Origin: Mayfieldus sp963740555
GTDB lineage: Bacteria > Actinomycetota > Thermoleophilia > Solirubrobacterales > 70-9
Direction: 5' to 3'
NCBI GenBank assembly: GCA_963740555.1
Contig: CAVUES010000002.1
Location: 1 to 28,134, forward strand
Length of the DNA: 28,134 nucleotides
The notes under the pieces were generated by a model. It was not told where the DNA came from, did no database searches, and saw only the letters and a program-made list of their open reading frames with translations. Of this stretch, positions 22,370 to 28,080 are shown in pieces. Position 1 is the stretch's first letter, and each line of letters starts with the position of its first letter. The translations under genes were made by a program, and so were the position numbers.

Positions 22370-23923
22370 TCAGTCGGCGCTGACCAAGGCTCCGGCCGGC
22401 TCCGGCTCTTCGGCCGGCTCCGGCGCCTCCTGACCTGGGATGGCGACGAAGTCGCGGTCGCGGACGAGCAGGAATCCGAGCGCCGCGCCGACGAATGCGG
22501 TCACCACGGCAATCAGGAGGATCTCGTTGAAGGCGCTGACGAAGGCGATCTTCGAGTTGACGACGACCTGATGGCGAATGGCGGGCGGTGCGACCCGCGC
22601 CGCGGCCACGGAACCCCCCGAGGACACCGCGTCGCTCAGCCCGTGCGGGGCATTTGGCATCAACTCGGCGAACTTGGTGTCGATCCGAGATTGGAAGACG
22701 GCGCCGAGTCCGGCGACGCCAGTGGCGATCCCGACCTGGCGAAAAGTTGTGTTGATGCCCGAGGCCATTCCGGCTTGGGCCGGCTCGACCACGGCGATCG
22801 CAGCCTGGGCTATGCCCGGATTGGCGAGCCCGATCCCGGCGCCGGCGACCAGGAAGCCGGCCAGCAGCGTGGTCCAGCTGGAGTCGACCGAGACGCCGTG
22901 CATCAGCAGAAGGCCGGCGCCCACCGTCGCAAGTCCGATCCCCATCAGGACCCGCACCGGGACGCGGTGGGAGAGGTTGCCGGAGATCGGCGCGACGAAG
23001 AACGAGAGCAGCGTCAGCGGCAGGAAGCGCAGGCCCGCCTCGAGCGGCGAGTAGCCGAGCACGCCCTGGAGATAGATCGTCAGGTAGAGGAAGGCGGCGA
23101 ACATGCTTGCCGAGAGGCAGAAGGCGACGGCGGAGACGCCGTTGAAGGCCGGCTTTCGAAACAGCGAGAGGTCGAGCATCGGATGATCGCTTCGGTGCTC
23201 GATCAGCACGAACGCCGCGAGCAGGACCACCGACCCGACGAGCGAGGCAACGATCGAGGTGCTGCCCCAGCCGGCGGGGTTGCCGCGTATCAGCCCGAAG
23301 ATGAGCAGGAAGAGGGCGCTGGAGAACGTGATCAGGCCGGCGAAGTCGATCGGCACCGGGTCCTGCGCCGCGACGTTCTCGAGCCGCAGCTCGGTGAGCA
23401 CGATCGCGGTGATCCCGATCGGCACGTTGATGAAGAAGATCCACTGCCAGCCCCAGCTCTCGGTGACGATGCCGCCCACCAACGGGCCGATCGCCACGGC
23501 GCCGCCGATCACCGCGCCCCAGACGCCGAACGCCATCGCCCGGTCGCGCCCGTGGAACTCCTGGCCGATCAACGCCAGCGAGGTCGCGAACATCGCCGCG
23601 CCGCCGACGCCCTGGAGGCCACGGGCGAGGTTCAGCAGCGTCGGATCGCCGGATATCCCGCACAGAAACGAGGCGAAGGTGAAGATCGCGAAGCCGAGCG
23701 AGAAGACGCGCCGGCGGCCGAGCCTGTCACCCAGCGACCCGGCGGTGAGCAGGATCGCCGCCAGCATCAGCGAGTAGGCGTCGACGACCCACTGCAGGCT
23801 CGAGAGGCTGGAATGGAGGTCGCGCTGGATGTCCGGCAGCGCGACGTTCACGATCGTGATGTCGAGCAGCAACATGAAGGTCGCGATCGACACCAGGAGA
23901 AGCGTCCACCACTTGCGTTCCAT
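22370..23923 (-). CDS. DHA2-family MFS drug exporter (14 TM)
   Basis: 517 residues from the ATG at 23923. Membrane helix 1 carries the DHA2 motif LLLDITIVNVALPDIQRDL. Motif A is GSLGDRLGRRRVFSLGFAIF between helices 2 and 3, and FVCG-like and GGAVAIGPLVGGIVTESWGW segments fit motif C. About 14 membrane segments can be counted, with a charged C-terminal tail (EPAEEPEPAGALVSAD). Proteins of this class use the proton gradient to export drugs, dyes or lipids. No regulator gene is adjacent. A TTG at 23959 would add 12 residues but runs through AT-rich likely regulatory DNA, so the ATG is preferred. The gene interrupts the conserved nadK-recN neighbourhood, suggesting later insertion. Confidence 0.93.
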   Translation of the reverse strand: MERKWWTLLLVSIATFMLLLDITIVNVALPDIQRDLHSSLSSLQWVVDAYSLMLAAILLTAGSLGDRLGRRRVFSLGFAIFTFASFLCGISGDPTLLNLARGLQGVGGAAMFATSLALIGQEFHGRDRAMAFGVWGAVIGGAVAIGPLVGGIVTESWGWQWIFFINVPIGITAIVLTELRLENVAAQDPVPIDFAGLITFSSALFLLIFGLIRGNPAGWGSTSIVASLVGSVVLLAAFVLIEHRSDHPMLDLSLFRKPAFNGVSAVAFCLSASMFAAFLYLTIYLQGVLGYSPLEAGLRFLPLTLLSFFVAPISGNLSHRVPVRVLMGIGLATVGAGLLLMHGVSVDSSWTTLLAGFLVAGAGIGLANPGIAQAAIAVVEPAQAGMASGINTTFRQVGIATGVAGLGAVFQSRIDTKFAELMPNAPHGLSDAVSSGGSVAAARVAPPAIRHQVVVNSKIAFVSAFNEILLIAVVTAFVGAALGFLLVRDRDFVAIPGQEAPEPAEEPEPAGALVSAD

Positions 23924-23944
23924 TACTTCACTTTGTACATCATT
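23924..23944 (-). promoter_or_regulatory. AT-rich segment before the exporter gene
   Basis: On the minus strand ATGTACAAAGTGAAGTA directly precedes the exporter ATG. Such low GC is unusual in this window and fits a promoter or operator region. I cannot assign -35 and -10 boxes or a regulator family with confidence. Confidence 0.3.
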
Positions 23945-23984
23945 GGGCCCGAGTGACAAGAGCCCGGCCAGGAGGGTCGGGCCC
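23945..23984 (-). terminator. Possible stem-loop terminator after nadK
   Basis: Outer arms GGGCCCGA (23945-23952) and TCGGGCCC (23977-23984) are perfectly complementary. An alternative inner stem ends in GGGCTCTTGTC on the minus strand, with a short T stretch. It lies between the nadK stop and the exporter start, so it may separate the two transcripts. The T-tract is weak. Confidence 0.35.
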
Positions 23985-24004
23985 CAGCTCTTTGGACCGC
24001 CTGC

Positions 24005-24883
24005 CTAGTGAGCGAGGTGGCCGAACTTCTCGCGAATGCGGTGGTAGAAGCTCGAGCCCGGGAGCTGGGCCAGACGCCCCACGCCGTGTCGGAAGCGGAC
24101 CTCCGCCTCGGCCCCGGGTGCCAGCTCGCACAGGATCTCCCCGTCTACCGCCACGTCGACCGGCTCGCGGCCCTCGGCGTTTCCGACCCGTAGGACGTCA
24201 TCGGGCGCAACGACCAGCGCCCGCGCGGTGAGCGTGTGCGGGGCGATGTAGCTGACCACGTACCCCTCCACGCCCCAGGCGAGGATCGGGCCTCCGTTGG
24301 CGAGGTTGTAGCCGGTCGAGCCGACCGGGGTCGCGACGACCAGCCCGTCGCAGCGGACGTTGCCCACCTCCTCGCCGGCGATCCGGTAGCTGAGCACCGC
24401 GACGCGGCCCTCGGGCCGGCGGATGAAGGAGACGTCGTTGAGGGCGACGCCGCTCGCGGTCCCGGCCGAAACATCGAGACCCGGGAGCTCTAGGACCTCG
24501 AAGTCGCCCGACATCGCCCTGCGCAGGCCCTCGTCGAGCTGGCCGCGCTCGGCCGCGGCGAGAAAGCCGACGGTCCCGAAGTTGATCCCGAACACCGGCA
24601 CCCCCGTTCCCGCGTATTGACGCAGCGCCCAGAGCAGCGATCCGTCGCCGCCCAAGACCAGGCAGAGATCCGGATCTGGCGGGAGCGACTCGGTGACTTC
24701 GATTCCGTCTGCCGCCCCCTCGTGCTTCGCGACCTCGGCGGCGCTCGCGACGAGGCGGCTGGACGAGTCCTCGGCGGTTGCGACGGCCGCGGTCACGGCG
24801 TCGGCGGCGGAAGGCGGATGCGAGTGGGTGACCAGCGCCACAGTGCGCACCGTCGCCGGCGCCTTCGTCTCTTCCGCGCTCAC
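24005..24883 (-). CDS. nadK: NAD kinase
   Basis: 292 residues. The catalytic GGDGS motif is in LCLVLGGDGSLLWALRQYAG. Also visible are FGINFGTVGFLAAAERGQLD, the NE/D-type segment GVALNDVSFIRR, and the glycine-rich VATPVGSTGYNLANGGPILA that positions NAD. The enzyme phosphorylates NAD to NADP in the cytoplasm. The GTG at 24883 overlaps the tlyA stop (shared GTGA), fixing the start and implying coupled translation. The long open frame upstream of it is the tlyA region in another frame. Position after tlyA is the actinobacterial norm. Confidence 0.97.
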   Translation of the reverse strand: MSAEETKAPATVRTVALVTHSHPPSAADAVTAAVATAEDSSSRLVASAAEVAKHEGAADGIEVTESLPPDPDLCLVLGGDGSLLWALRQYAGTGVPVFGINFGTVGFLAAAERGQLDEGLRRAMSGDFEVLELPGLDVSAGTASGVALNDVSFIRRPEGRVAVLSYRIAGEEVGNVRCDGLVVATPVGSTGYNLANGGPILAWGVEGYVVSYIAPHTLTARALVVAPDDVLRVGNAEGREPVDVAVDGEILCELAPGAEAEVRFRHGVGRLAQLPGSSFYHRIREKFGHLAH

Positions 24884-25665
24884 GCTTCCACCTCGGCGAT
24901 CGCCGCCTCGAGATCGTCGATCGACTCGCCCGCGTGCGAACACCAGATGAACGTCTCGCGGTTTCCCTTCGGGCCGGGCAGCCCCGACGAGGCGAACCCG
25001 CGCACTCCGAGGCCAAGTGACCGCACCGCCTCGGCGACGATGGCGATCGCCTCCCGCCGCTGCGCGGCCTCGCGCACGACGCCGCCCTTTCCGACCTTCT
25101 GCGGTCCCAACTCGAACTGCGGCTTGACCAGCGCCAGCACCTGCCCATCGTCGCTCAGCGCGCCCGCGATCGCGGGCAGCAGCTTGGTCAGCGAGATGAA
25201 CGAAACGTCGATCGTCGCCAAGGAGGGGACAAAGGGCAGCTGGGCTGGCTCCAGCGAGCGTGCGTTGAGTCTCTCGATCACCGTCACCCGAGGGTCGTTG
25301 CGGAGTCCCCAGTCGAGCTCGCCATGGGCGACGTCGACAGCCGCCACGCGGGCGGCGCCATGTTGGAGCAGGCAGTCGGTGAAGCCCCCGGTCGAAGCCC
25401 CGACGTCGAGGCACTCACGCCCTTCGACTTCAACCTCGAGCGCCTCGAACGCGTTCTGCAGCTTGATTCCGCCGCGTGAGACATAGCGCGGGCCCTCGGC
25501 GACGATCAGATCGGCCTCCGACTCGACCAGTTGACCGGGCTTGAGCGCGAAGGGACCGTCGGTCCCGAGTCGCACCTCGCCGGCCCGCACGGCAGCTGCC
25601 GCGGCGGTTCGCGAGGCGAAGGCCCCACGCTCGGCGAGCAGGGTGTCGAGGCGCTGGCGCGGCAT
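24880..25665 (-). CDS. tlyA: TlyA-type 2'-O-methyltransferase / hemolysin
   Basis: 261 residues from the ATG at 25665. The N-terminal S4 RNA-binding domain is visible (RQRLDTLLAERGAFASRTAA). It is followed by an FtsJ-like SAM-dependent methyltransferase fold: YVSRGGIKLQNAFEA, the SAM-binding GRECLDVGASTGGFTDCLLQ, then VAAVDVAHGELDW, LATIDVSFISLTKLLP and ALVKPQFELG. In mycobacteria TlyA methylates the ribose of C1409 in 16S and C1920 in 23S rRNA and sets capreomycin sensitivity. It starts the nadK/recN neighbourhood. A 144-bp divergent gap separates it from the plus-strand membrane protein; no clear promoter for tlyA is seen. Confidence 0.96.
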   Translation of the reverse strand: MPRQRLDTLLAERGAFASRTAAAAAVRAGEVRLGTDGPFALKPGQLVESEADLIVAEGPRYVSRGGIKLQNAFEALEVEVEGRECLDVGASTGGFTDCLLQHGAARVAAVDVAHGELDWGLRNDPRVTVIERLNARSLEPAQLPFVPSLATIDVSFISLTKLLPAIAGALSDDGQVLALVKPQFELGPQKVGKGGVVREAAQRREAIAIVAEAVRSLGLGVRGFASSGLPGPKGNRETFIWCSHAGESIDDLEAAIAEVEA

Positions 25666-25783
25666 CGCGGGAACCGTAGCGCCGCCGCTGAATTCTCACG
25701 GTCTTTACCTCTTGCTGGGCTGCTTCGACCTACGCTGCCGTTTGCGGACCGAAAGTGTGAGGGCAGTCACACACGAATCGCAC

Positions 25784-25798
25784 ATACGTTCGTATTCT
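25784..25798 (+). promoter_or_regulatory. Palindrome and possible -10 element upstream of the small membrane protein
   Basis: ATACG-TT-CGTAT (25784-25795) is a 12-bp palindrome overlapping TATTCT (25793-25798), a plausible -10, 11 nt before the ATG at 25810. The overlap would let a bound repressor block transcription. No good -35 is visible and the regulator is unknown. Confidence 0.35.
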
Positions 25799-25809
25799 CG
25801 ATACCTGTA

Positions 25810-26166
25810 ATGACCTTGTTCAGAGCAATTCCTCTCGCAATCCACGGCGTCATCGAAGTCGTCGCCGCGCCGGTGCTGATCGCCGCCCCCTTCGTGCTCG
25901 ATTTCGGGGCCGCAGCGGGCGCCGTTTCGATCGCACTTGGCGCGATGCTGATGGGCTTGGCGCTCTCCACCCACGGTGAGCACCGCACGGTCCCGCTGGC
26001 AGCGCACGCCGGTTTCGACTACTTGATCGGTGGAATCGCAATCGTCGTCGGGCTGGCGCTCGGCATCGGTGGCGCTCCCCCGATCGCAACAGCCTTTCTC
26101 GTCGGGTTCGGTGCCGCACATTTAGCGCTGACCGCATCGACGCGGTTCAGCATCCGCGGCGCCTAA
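25810..26166 (+). CDS. Small four-helix membrane protein
   Basis: 118 residues from the ATG at 25810, with about four hydrophobic segments: IHGVIEVVAAPVLIAAPFVL, GAVSIALGAMLMGLALS, HAGFDYLIGGIAIVVGLALG and APPIATAFLVGFGAAHLALT. The layout resembles SPW-repeat-like membrane proteins, but this is a resemblance only. The conserved-looking HGVIE in helix 1 and the His/Asp at the start of helix 3 may be functional. It is the first plus-strand gene after the long minus block, stands alone, and is followed by a strong terminator. The longer open frame upstream is tlyA shadow. GC content in the leader is lower than in neighbouring genes. Confidence 0.72.
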   Translation: MTLFRAIPLAIHGVIEVVAAPVLIAAPFVLDFGAAAGAVSIALGAMLMGLALSTHGEHRTVPLAAHAGFDYLIGGIAIVVGLALGIGGAPPIATAFLVGFGAAHLALTASTRFSIRGA

Positions 26167-26233
26167 CCGACCCGACTACCTCCCACAGATCCACATATAT
26201 AGAGATACATATCTCTCCTCCCTGTAGTACCCC

Positions 26234-26265
26234 AGAGCGCCCCGCTTCGGCGGGGCGTCTCTTTT
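26234..26265 (+). terminator. Rho-independent terminator
   Basis: An 8-bp GC stem CGCCCCGC-TTCG-GCGGGGCG (26238-26257), extended by AGAG/CTCT around one bulged T, is followed by a T-run (26262-26265). It carries a stable UUCG tetraloop and lies 68 bp after the stop of the small membrane protein gene. Confidence 0.9.
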
Positions 26266-26326
26266 GCCTCTAGAAAGCCAAATAGCCGGCTAAATTGTTG
26301 ACTGGAAACGTCTGCAATAGGCCGTG

Positions 26327-26351
26327 GTGCGCCAGTTGGTGCGCCAGTCAG
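26327..26351. repeat. Tandem GTGCGCCAGT motif, copy 1
   Basis: GTGCGCCAGT occurs twice in a row here (26327-26336 and 26339-26348), ending in CAG. The same tandem pair occurs at 28019-28043, and a diverged relative lies at 26803-26814. It sits 8 bp beyond the stop of the integrase remnant and may be a recombination-related site. Confidence 0.6.
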
Positions 26352-26358
26352 ACACTGA

Positions 26359-26643
26359 TCATGCAGCGGCGGCGTCCCGGGCGGCGGCGATGAGATAGGC
26401 ATCCATCCGCTCGCGAACCTCGTCGTGGCTGCCCGGTAGCAGGTGTCCATAGGTGTCGAATGTCGTCTGGATCTTCGAATGCCCCATGAACGTCTGAATC
26501 GCCTTCGGGTTGACCCCTGCGTCGATCAGCAGCGAAGCGAACGTGTGGCGGCACTCGTGCATGCTGATCCGCTCGAGCTCCGCCGTCGCCCAGTCGCCGT
26601 CTGCGAAGGGGATCGCGATTTCGCTTGTTAGAGGGGCATTCTT
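26359..26643 (-). pseudogene. Tyrosine integrase, C-terminal remnant
   Basis: Only the last about 95 residues remain. They hold SMHECRHTFASLLIDAG (His-x-x-Arg), QTFMGHSKIQTTFDTYGHLL (His and nucleophile Tyr) and a helical end (HDEVRERMDAYLIAAARDA). The first catalytic Arg and the Lys hairpin are missing, and no N-terminal or core-binding domain precedes it. The open frame runs upstream into a tRNA-His 3' end, so the gene was cut there. It resembles integrases of mobile elements, not the XerD encoded earlier. It marks an old integration event. Confidence 0.82.
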
Positions 26644-26646
26644 AGA

Positions 26647-26695
26647 GGTGAGCGACCGGACTCGAACCGGCGACCACCTGGACCACAACCAGGCG
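26647..26695 (-). other. 3' half of tRNA-His (attachment-site remnant)
   Basis: On the minus strand, CCTGG-TTGTGGT-CCAGG is an anticodon arm with anticodon GUG, followed by a T-arm GCCGG-TTCGAGT-CCGGT, the acceptor strand CGCTCAC and discriminator C. No D-arm or 5' acceptor strand precedes it. A tRNA 3' half beside an integrase remnant is the usual trace of integration into a tRNA gene. Confidence 0.85.
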
Positions 26696-26830
26696 GATCG
26701 GGATCAGCCCGACGACTCTTCCCTGCTATCGGGCGGTCTTTCGTGATCCAACGTGCTCCACAGCTTCTTTGGAGCGATCGAGAGCAAACTGAGAAGAATC
26801 CGCGCGCCAGTCTGTGCGCAAGTGAGGGGC

Positions 26831-26864
26831 GTTGAGCAGCGGTTTTGAGCGGTCTTGAGCGGTC
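26831..26864. repeat. Direct repeats of TTGAGCGGTC (possible integrase arm sites)
   Basis: TTGAGCGGTC occurs twice in perfect tandem (26845-26854, 26855-26864), preceded by TTGAGCAGCGGT (26832-26843). Short direct repeats near an att remnant resemble arm-type integrase binding sites. A related set with about 10-bp spacing of GCGGT occurs at 28052-28080. The rest of 26696-26830 shows nothing recognisable apart from the diverged GCGCCAGTC motif. Confidence 0.5.
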
Positions 26865-26888
26865 CTCTCGGAATCGGGGTTTTCGGCT

Positions 26889-26914
26889 CTACGATGCGGG
26901 ATTTCGCATCGTAG
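26889..26914. repeat. Perfect 10-bp stem-loop beside the tRNA-Cys fragment
   Basis: CTACGATGCG and CGCATCGTAG are exact inverted repeats with a 6-nt loop. There is no T-run on either side, so it is probably not a classical terminator. It lies 7 bp from the tRNA-Cys 3' end and may belong to the integrated element's end. Confidence 0.65.
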
Positions 26915-26920
26915 GGCGAG

Positions 26921-26962
26921 AGGCGCCTACCGGAATCGAACCGGTGTAAACGGCTTTGCAGA
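26921..26962 (-). other. 3' half of tRNA-Cys (attachment-site remnant)
   Basis: On the minus strand TCTGCAAAGCC gives the 3' side of an anticodon loop with GCA, followed by T-arm ACCGG-TTCGATT-CCGGT, acceptor strand AGGCGCC and discriminator T, as in tRNA-Cys. The sequence before the anticodon loop does not pair with GCCGT and encodes a PIN-domain protein instead. Identity therefore starts at the anticodon loop, a common integrase crossover point. Confidence 0.85.
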
Positions 26963-26963
26963 C

Positions 26964-27041
26964 CCGATCGCGAGCAAGCGTGTCGGGGTGTGCAACGGCT
27001 GCGGAGAGCAAGACGCTCGGGTCGAGCAGCAGCCGGTCAAC
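26964..27041 (-). pseudogene. PIN-domain toxin, N-terminal stub cut at the tRNA-Cys fragment
   Basis: The minus frame reads VDRLLLDPSVLLSAAVAHPD then TLARDRV, the start of a PIN-domain ribonuclease with the first catalytic Asp. After about 26 residues it continues straight into the tRNA-Cys 3' sequence. It overlaps the end of the antitoxin-like gene, as expected for a toxin-antitoxin pair. No standard start codon is visible in this frame (first codon GTT), so the start may also be damaged. The toxin cannot be functional as it stands. Confidence 0.68.
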
Positions 27042-27264
27042 GCGTCGCGCGGCGCGCCTCCTGCACGGCGCGGACACCAAGCTCAACGGCCTCTTCCTCT
27101 GAGAGCGCGTTTCGCTGCTGGGATCGACGCAAGGCGACAAAGCCGAGCTGGATGTGGACCAGGTCCTCGATCAGCTGGCGGTCGGACTTGTCCGGCCGGC
27201 GCTCACGCAGCCGCACGAGCAGCTCGCTGTCGATCTCGACCGAGGTTGTGGGCGATTGAGCCAT
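27037..27264 (-). CDS. Antitoxin-like protein of a broken toxin-antitoxin pair
   Basis: 75 residues from the ATG at 27264: MAQSPTTSVEIDSELLVRLR, ERRPDKSDRQLIEDLVHIQL, then a charged C-terminal helix EEEAVELGVRAVQEARRATR. The N-terminal strand plus two helices suggests a ribbon-helix-helix DNA-binding fold, as in many VapB-type antitoxins, which repress their own operon and neutralise a PIN-domain toxin. The overlapping downstream frame encodes only a PIN stub. TAAAAT 6 nt before the ATG is a good -10 for leaderless transcription. With its toxin gone the gene may persist as an orphan antitoxin. Confidence 0.72.
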   Translation of the reverse strand: MAQSPTTSVEIDSELLVRLRERRPDKSDRQLIEDLVHIQLGFVALRRSQQRNALSEEEAVELGVRAVQEARRATR

Positions 27265-27270
27265 GCGCTG

Positions 27271-27276
27271 ATTTTA
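27271..27276 (-). promoter_or_regulatory. Probable -10 element of a leaderless antitoxin transcript
   Basis: TAAAAT on the minus strand, 6 nt before the ATG at 27264, matches five of six consensus -10 bases. No clear -35 hexamer at 16-18 nt is seen. Confidence 0.45.
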
Positions 27277-27335
27277 GGGTTGGGCACAGAATGCTGAGCG
27301 TCCTTTGCGGGTGCCATCTCGTAAGCAGTGGCAAC

Positions 27336-27728
27336 TCAAGGACTCAGCAGCCGCACCCGCAGCCCGGGCAGGTCCTCAAAGCCAGCGGCGTCGGCGGTGA
27401 CGACGGTCCGCCCGCGGGCCAGTGCCGTGGCCGCGATCAGCAGGTCATGAGCTCCTCGAGCACGGCCTTCCTTGCGAGCATGCGTGAGCAGACCGGCGTG
27501 AGCCCTGGCCACCTCGAGATCGTAGGGCTCAACTGGGATCCCCGAGAGGACCGCGTCCACAAAGGAGCGCCTGCGAGATCTGCGTCGGCGATCCGCGAGC
27601 TCAACGCCAACCAGCAGCTCGGCCGCGGTCACCGCGGCGATCGCAACGTCGTCCTCATCGCCCAACGCCTCCTCGATCGCCGCGCCGGCTCGCTCGGCGG
27701 CGATCAGGACCGTGGTGTCGAGGATCAG
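27336..27728 (-). CDS. VapC-type PIN-domain ribonuclease toxin
   Basis: About 130 residues if translation begins at the CTG at 27728. Four acidic positions of PIN domains are visible: Asp in LILDTTVLIAAERAG, Glu in VTAAELLVGVE, Asp in GAHDLLIAATALARG and Asp in TVVTADAAGFEDLPG. VapC toxins cut tRNA or rRNA when freed from their antitoxin. The antitoxin gene precedes it and its TGA overlaps this CTG (shared CTGA), the position where ATGA or GTGA is usually found. No ATG, GTG or TTG is in frame near there. The next standard start, TTG at 27665, would remove the first catalytic Asp. The CTG is either used, or is a changed GTG/ATG. Confidence 0.85.
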   Translation of the reverse strand: MILDTTVLIAAERAGAAIEEALGDEDDVAIAAVTAAELLVGVELADRRRRSRRRSFVDAVLSGIPVEPYDLEVARAHAGLLTHARKEGRARGAHDLLIAATALARGRTVVTADAAGFEDLPGLRVRLLSP

Positions 27729-27976
27729 TCGCTCCAGCGACGCTCCTCGGGCTTCATCGCGGCGCGCAGCTCTTCAAGCTCGTGCTCCCAGGCGGGGTCG
27801 GCCTTGTGGACTCGTAGAAGATCTTTCACGGCGCGGCCCGACACCGCCGGGGCGGGCGCGATGCTGGCAACCGCACGTCCACGGCGCTCCACGACCACCG
27901 TCTCCCCGGTGCGCTCCACCGCATCGAGGAGGTCCGAGAAGCGCCTCGCTGCCTCGGTTGCGCTGAGTCGTCTCAT
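27725..27976 (-). CDS. Phd/YefM-type antitoxin (VapB)
   Basis: 83 residues from the ATG at 27976. MRRLSATEAARRFSDLLDAV and ERTGETVVVERRGRAVASIA match the Phd/YefM DNA-binding fold. The C-terminal half (DLLRVHKADPAWEHELEELR) is the flexible segment that binds the toxin. Antitoxins of this family neutralise VapC or Doc toxins and, with the toxin, repress their own promoter. The adjacent palindromic operator and promoter support autoregulation. The stop overlaps the presumed start of the toxin gene. Confidence 0.9.
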   Translation of the reverse strand: MRRLSATEAARRFSDLLDAVERTGETVVVERRGRAVASIAPAPAVSGRAVKDLLRVHKADPAWEHELEELRAAMKPEERRWSD

Positions 27977-27980
27977 GGTC

Positions 27981-28016
27981 AGATCAGATTATCGGATCTA
28001 CCGCCCAAACAAGCAA
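27981..28016 (-). promoter_or_regulatory. vapBC promoter with palindromic operator
   Basis: AGATCAGATTATCGGATCT (27981-27999) is a 19-bp imperfect palindrome with arms AGATC/GATCT and GAT/ATC. On the minus strand it contains GATAAT (27993-27988), a near-consensus -10. TTGCTT (28016-28011) stands 17 bp upstream as a -35. The predicted transcript starts only a few bases before the ATG at 27976. The overlap of palindrome and -10 is what an autoregulated toxin-antitoxin operon should show. Confidence 0.7.
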
Positions 28017-28018
28017 TC

Positions 28019-28043
28019 GGTGCGCCAGTGGTGCGCCAGTCAG
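28019..28043. repeat. Tandem GTGCGCCAGT motif, copy 2
   Basis: GGTGCGCCAGT (28019-28029) and GGTGCGCCAGT (28030-28040) stand in direct tandem, ending in CAG, as at 26327-26351. Copy 1 follows the stop of an integrase remnant, so a second integrase may lie beyond the right edge or once lay here. Confidence 0.6.
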
Positions 28044-28051
28044 CACCCGAT

Positions 28052-28080
28052 TTGAGCGGTTAGTGGCGGTCCCCAGCGGT
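28052..28080. repeat. GCGGT repeats at about 10-bp spacing
   Basis: TTGAGCGGT, GTGGCGGT and CCAGCGGT follow one another at about 10-bp spacing, similar to the TTGAGCGGTC repeats at 26831-26864. Nothing recognisable follows to the window end at 28134. Confidence 0.4.

Noticed and set aside
22001..23956. A 651-codon plus-strand open frame opposite the exporter and recN start
   Set aside because: It is the shadow of the minus-strand exporter in GC-rich DNA. The translation is charged and low in complexity, while the opposite frame has clear membrane helices and motifs.
25770..25800. A LexA/SOS box before the small membrane protein
   Set aside because: The sequence does not match the CGAAC-N4-GTTCG pattern; only a shorter ATACGTTCGTAT palindrome is present.
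26163..26450. A minus-strand 95-codon frame after the integrase remnant
   Set aside because: It runs through the terminator and the integrase in another phase; there are no protein features.
26889..27140. An 83-codon minus-strand frame ending GSIPVGAS and beyond
   Set aside because: It is a composite of the antitoxin shadow, the PIN stub and translated tRNA-Cys. GSIPVGAS is the usual translation of a tRNA T-arm, not a protein motif.
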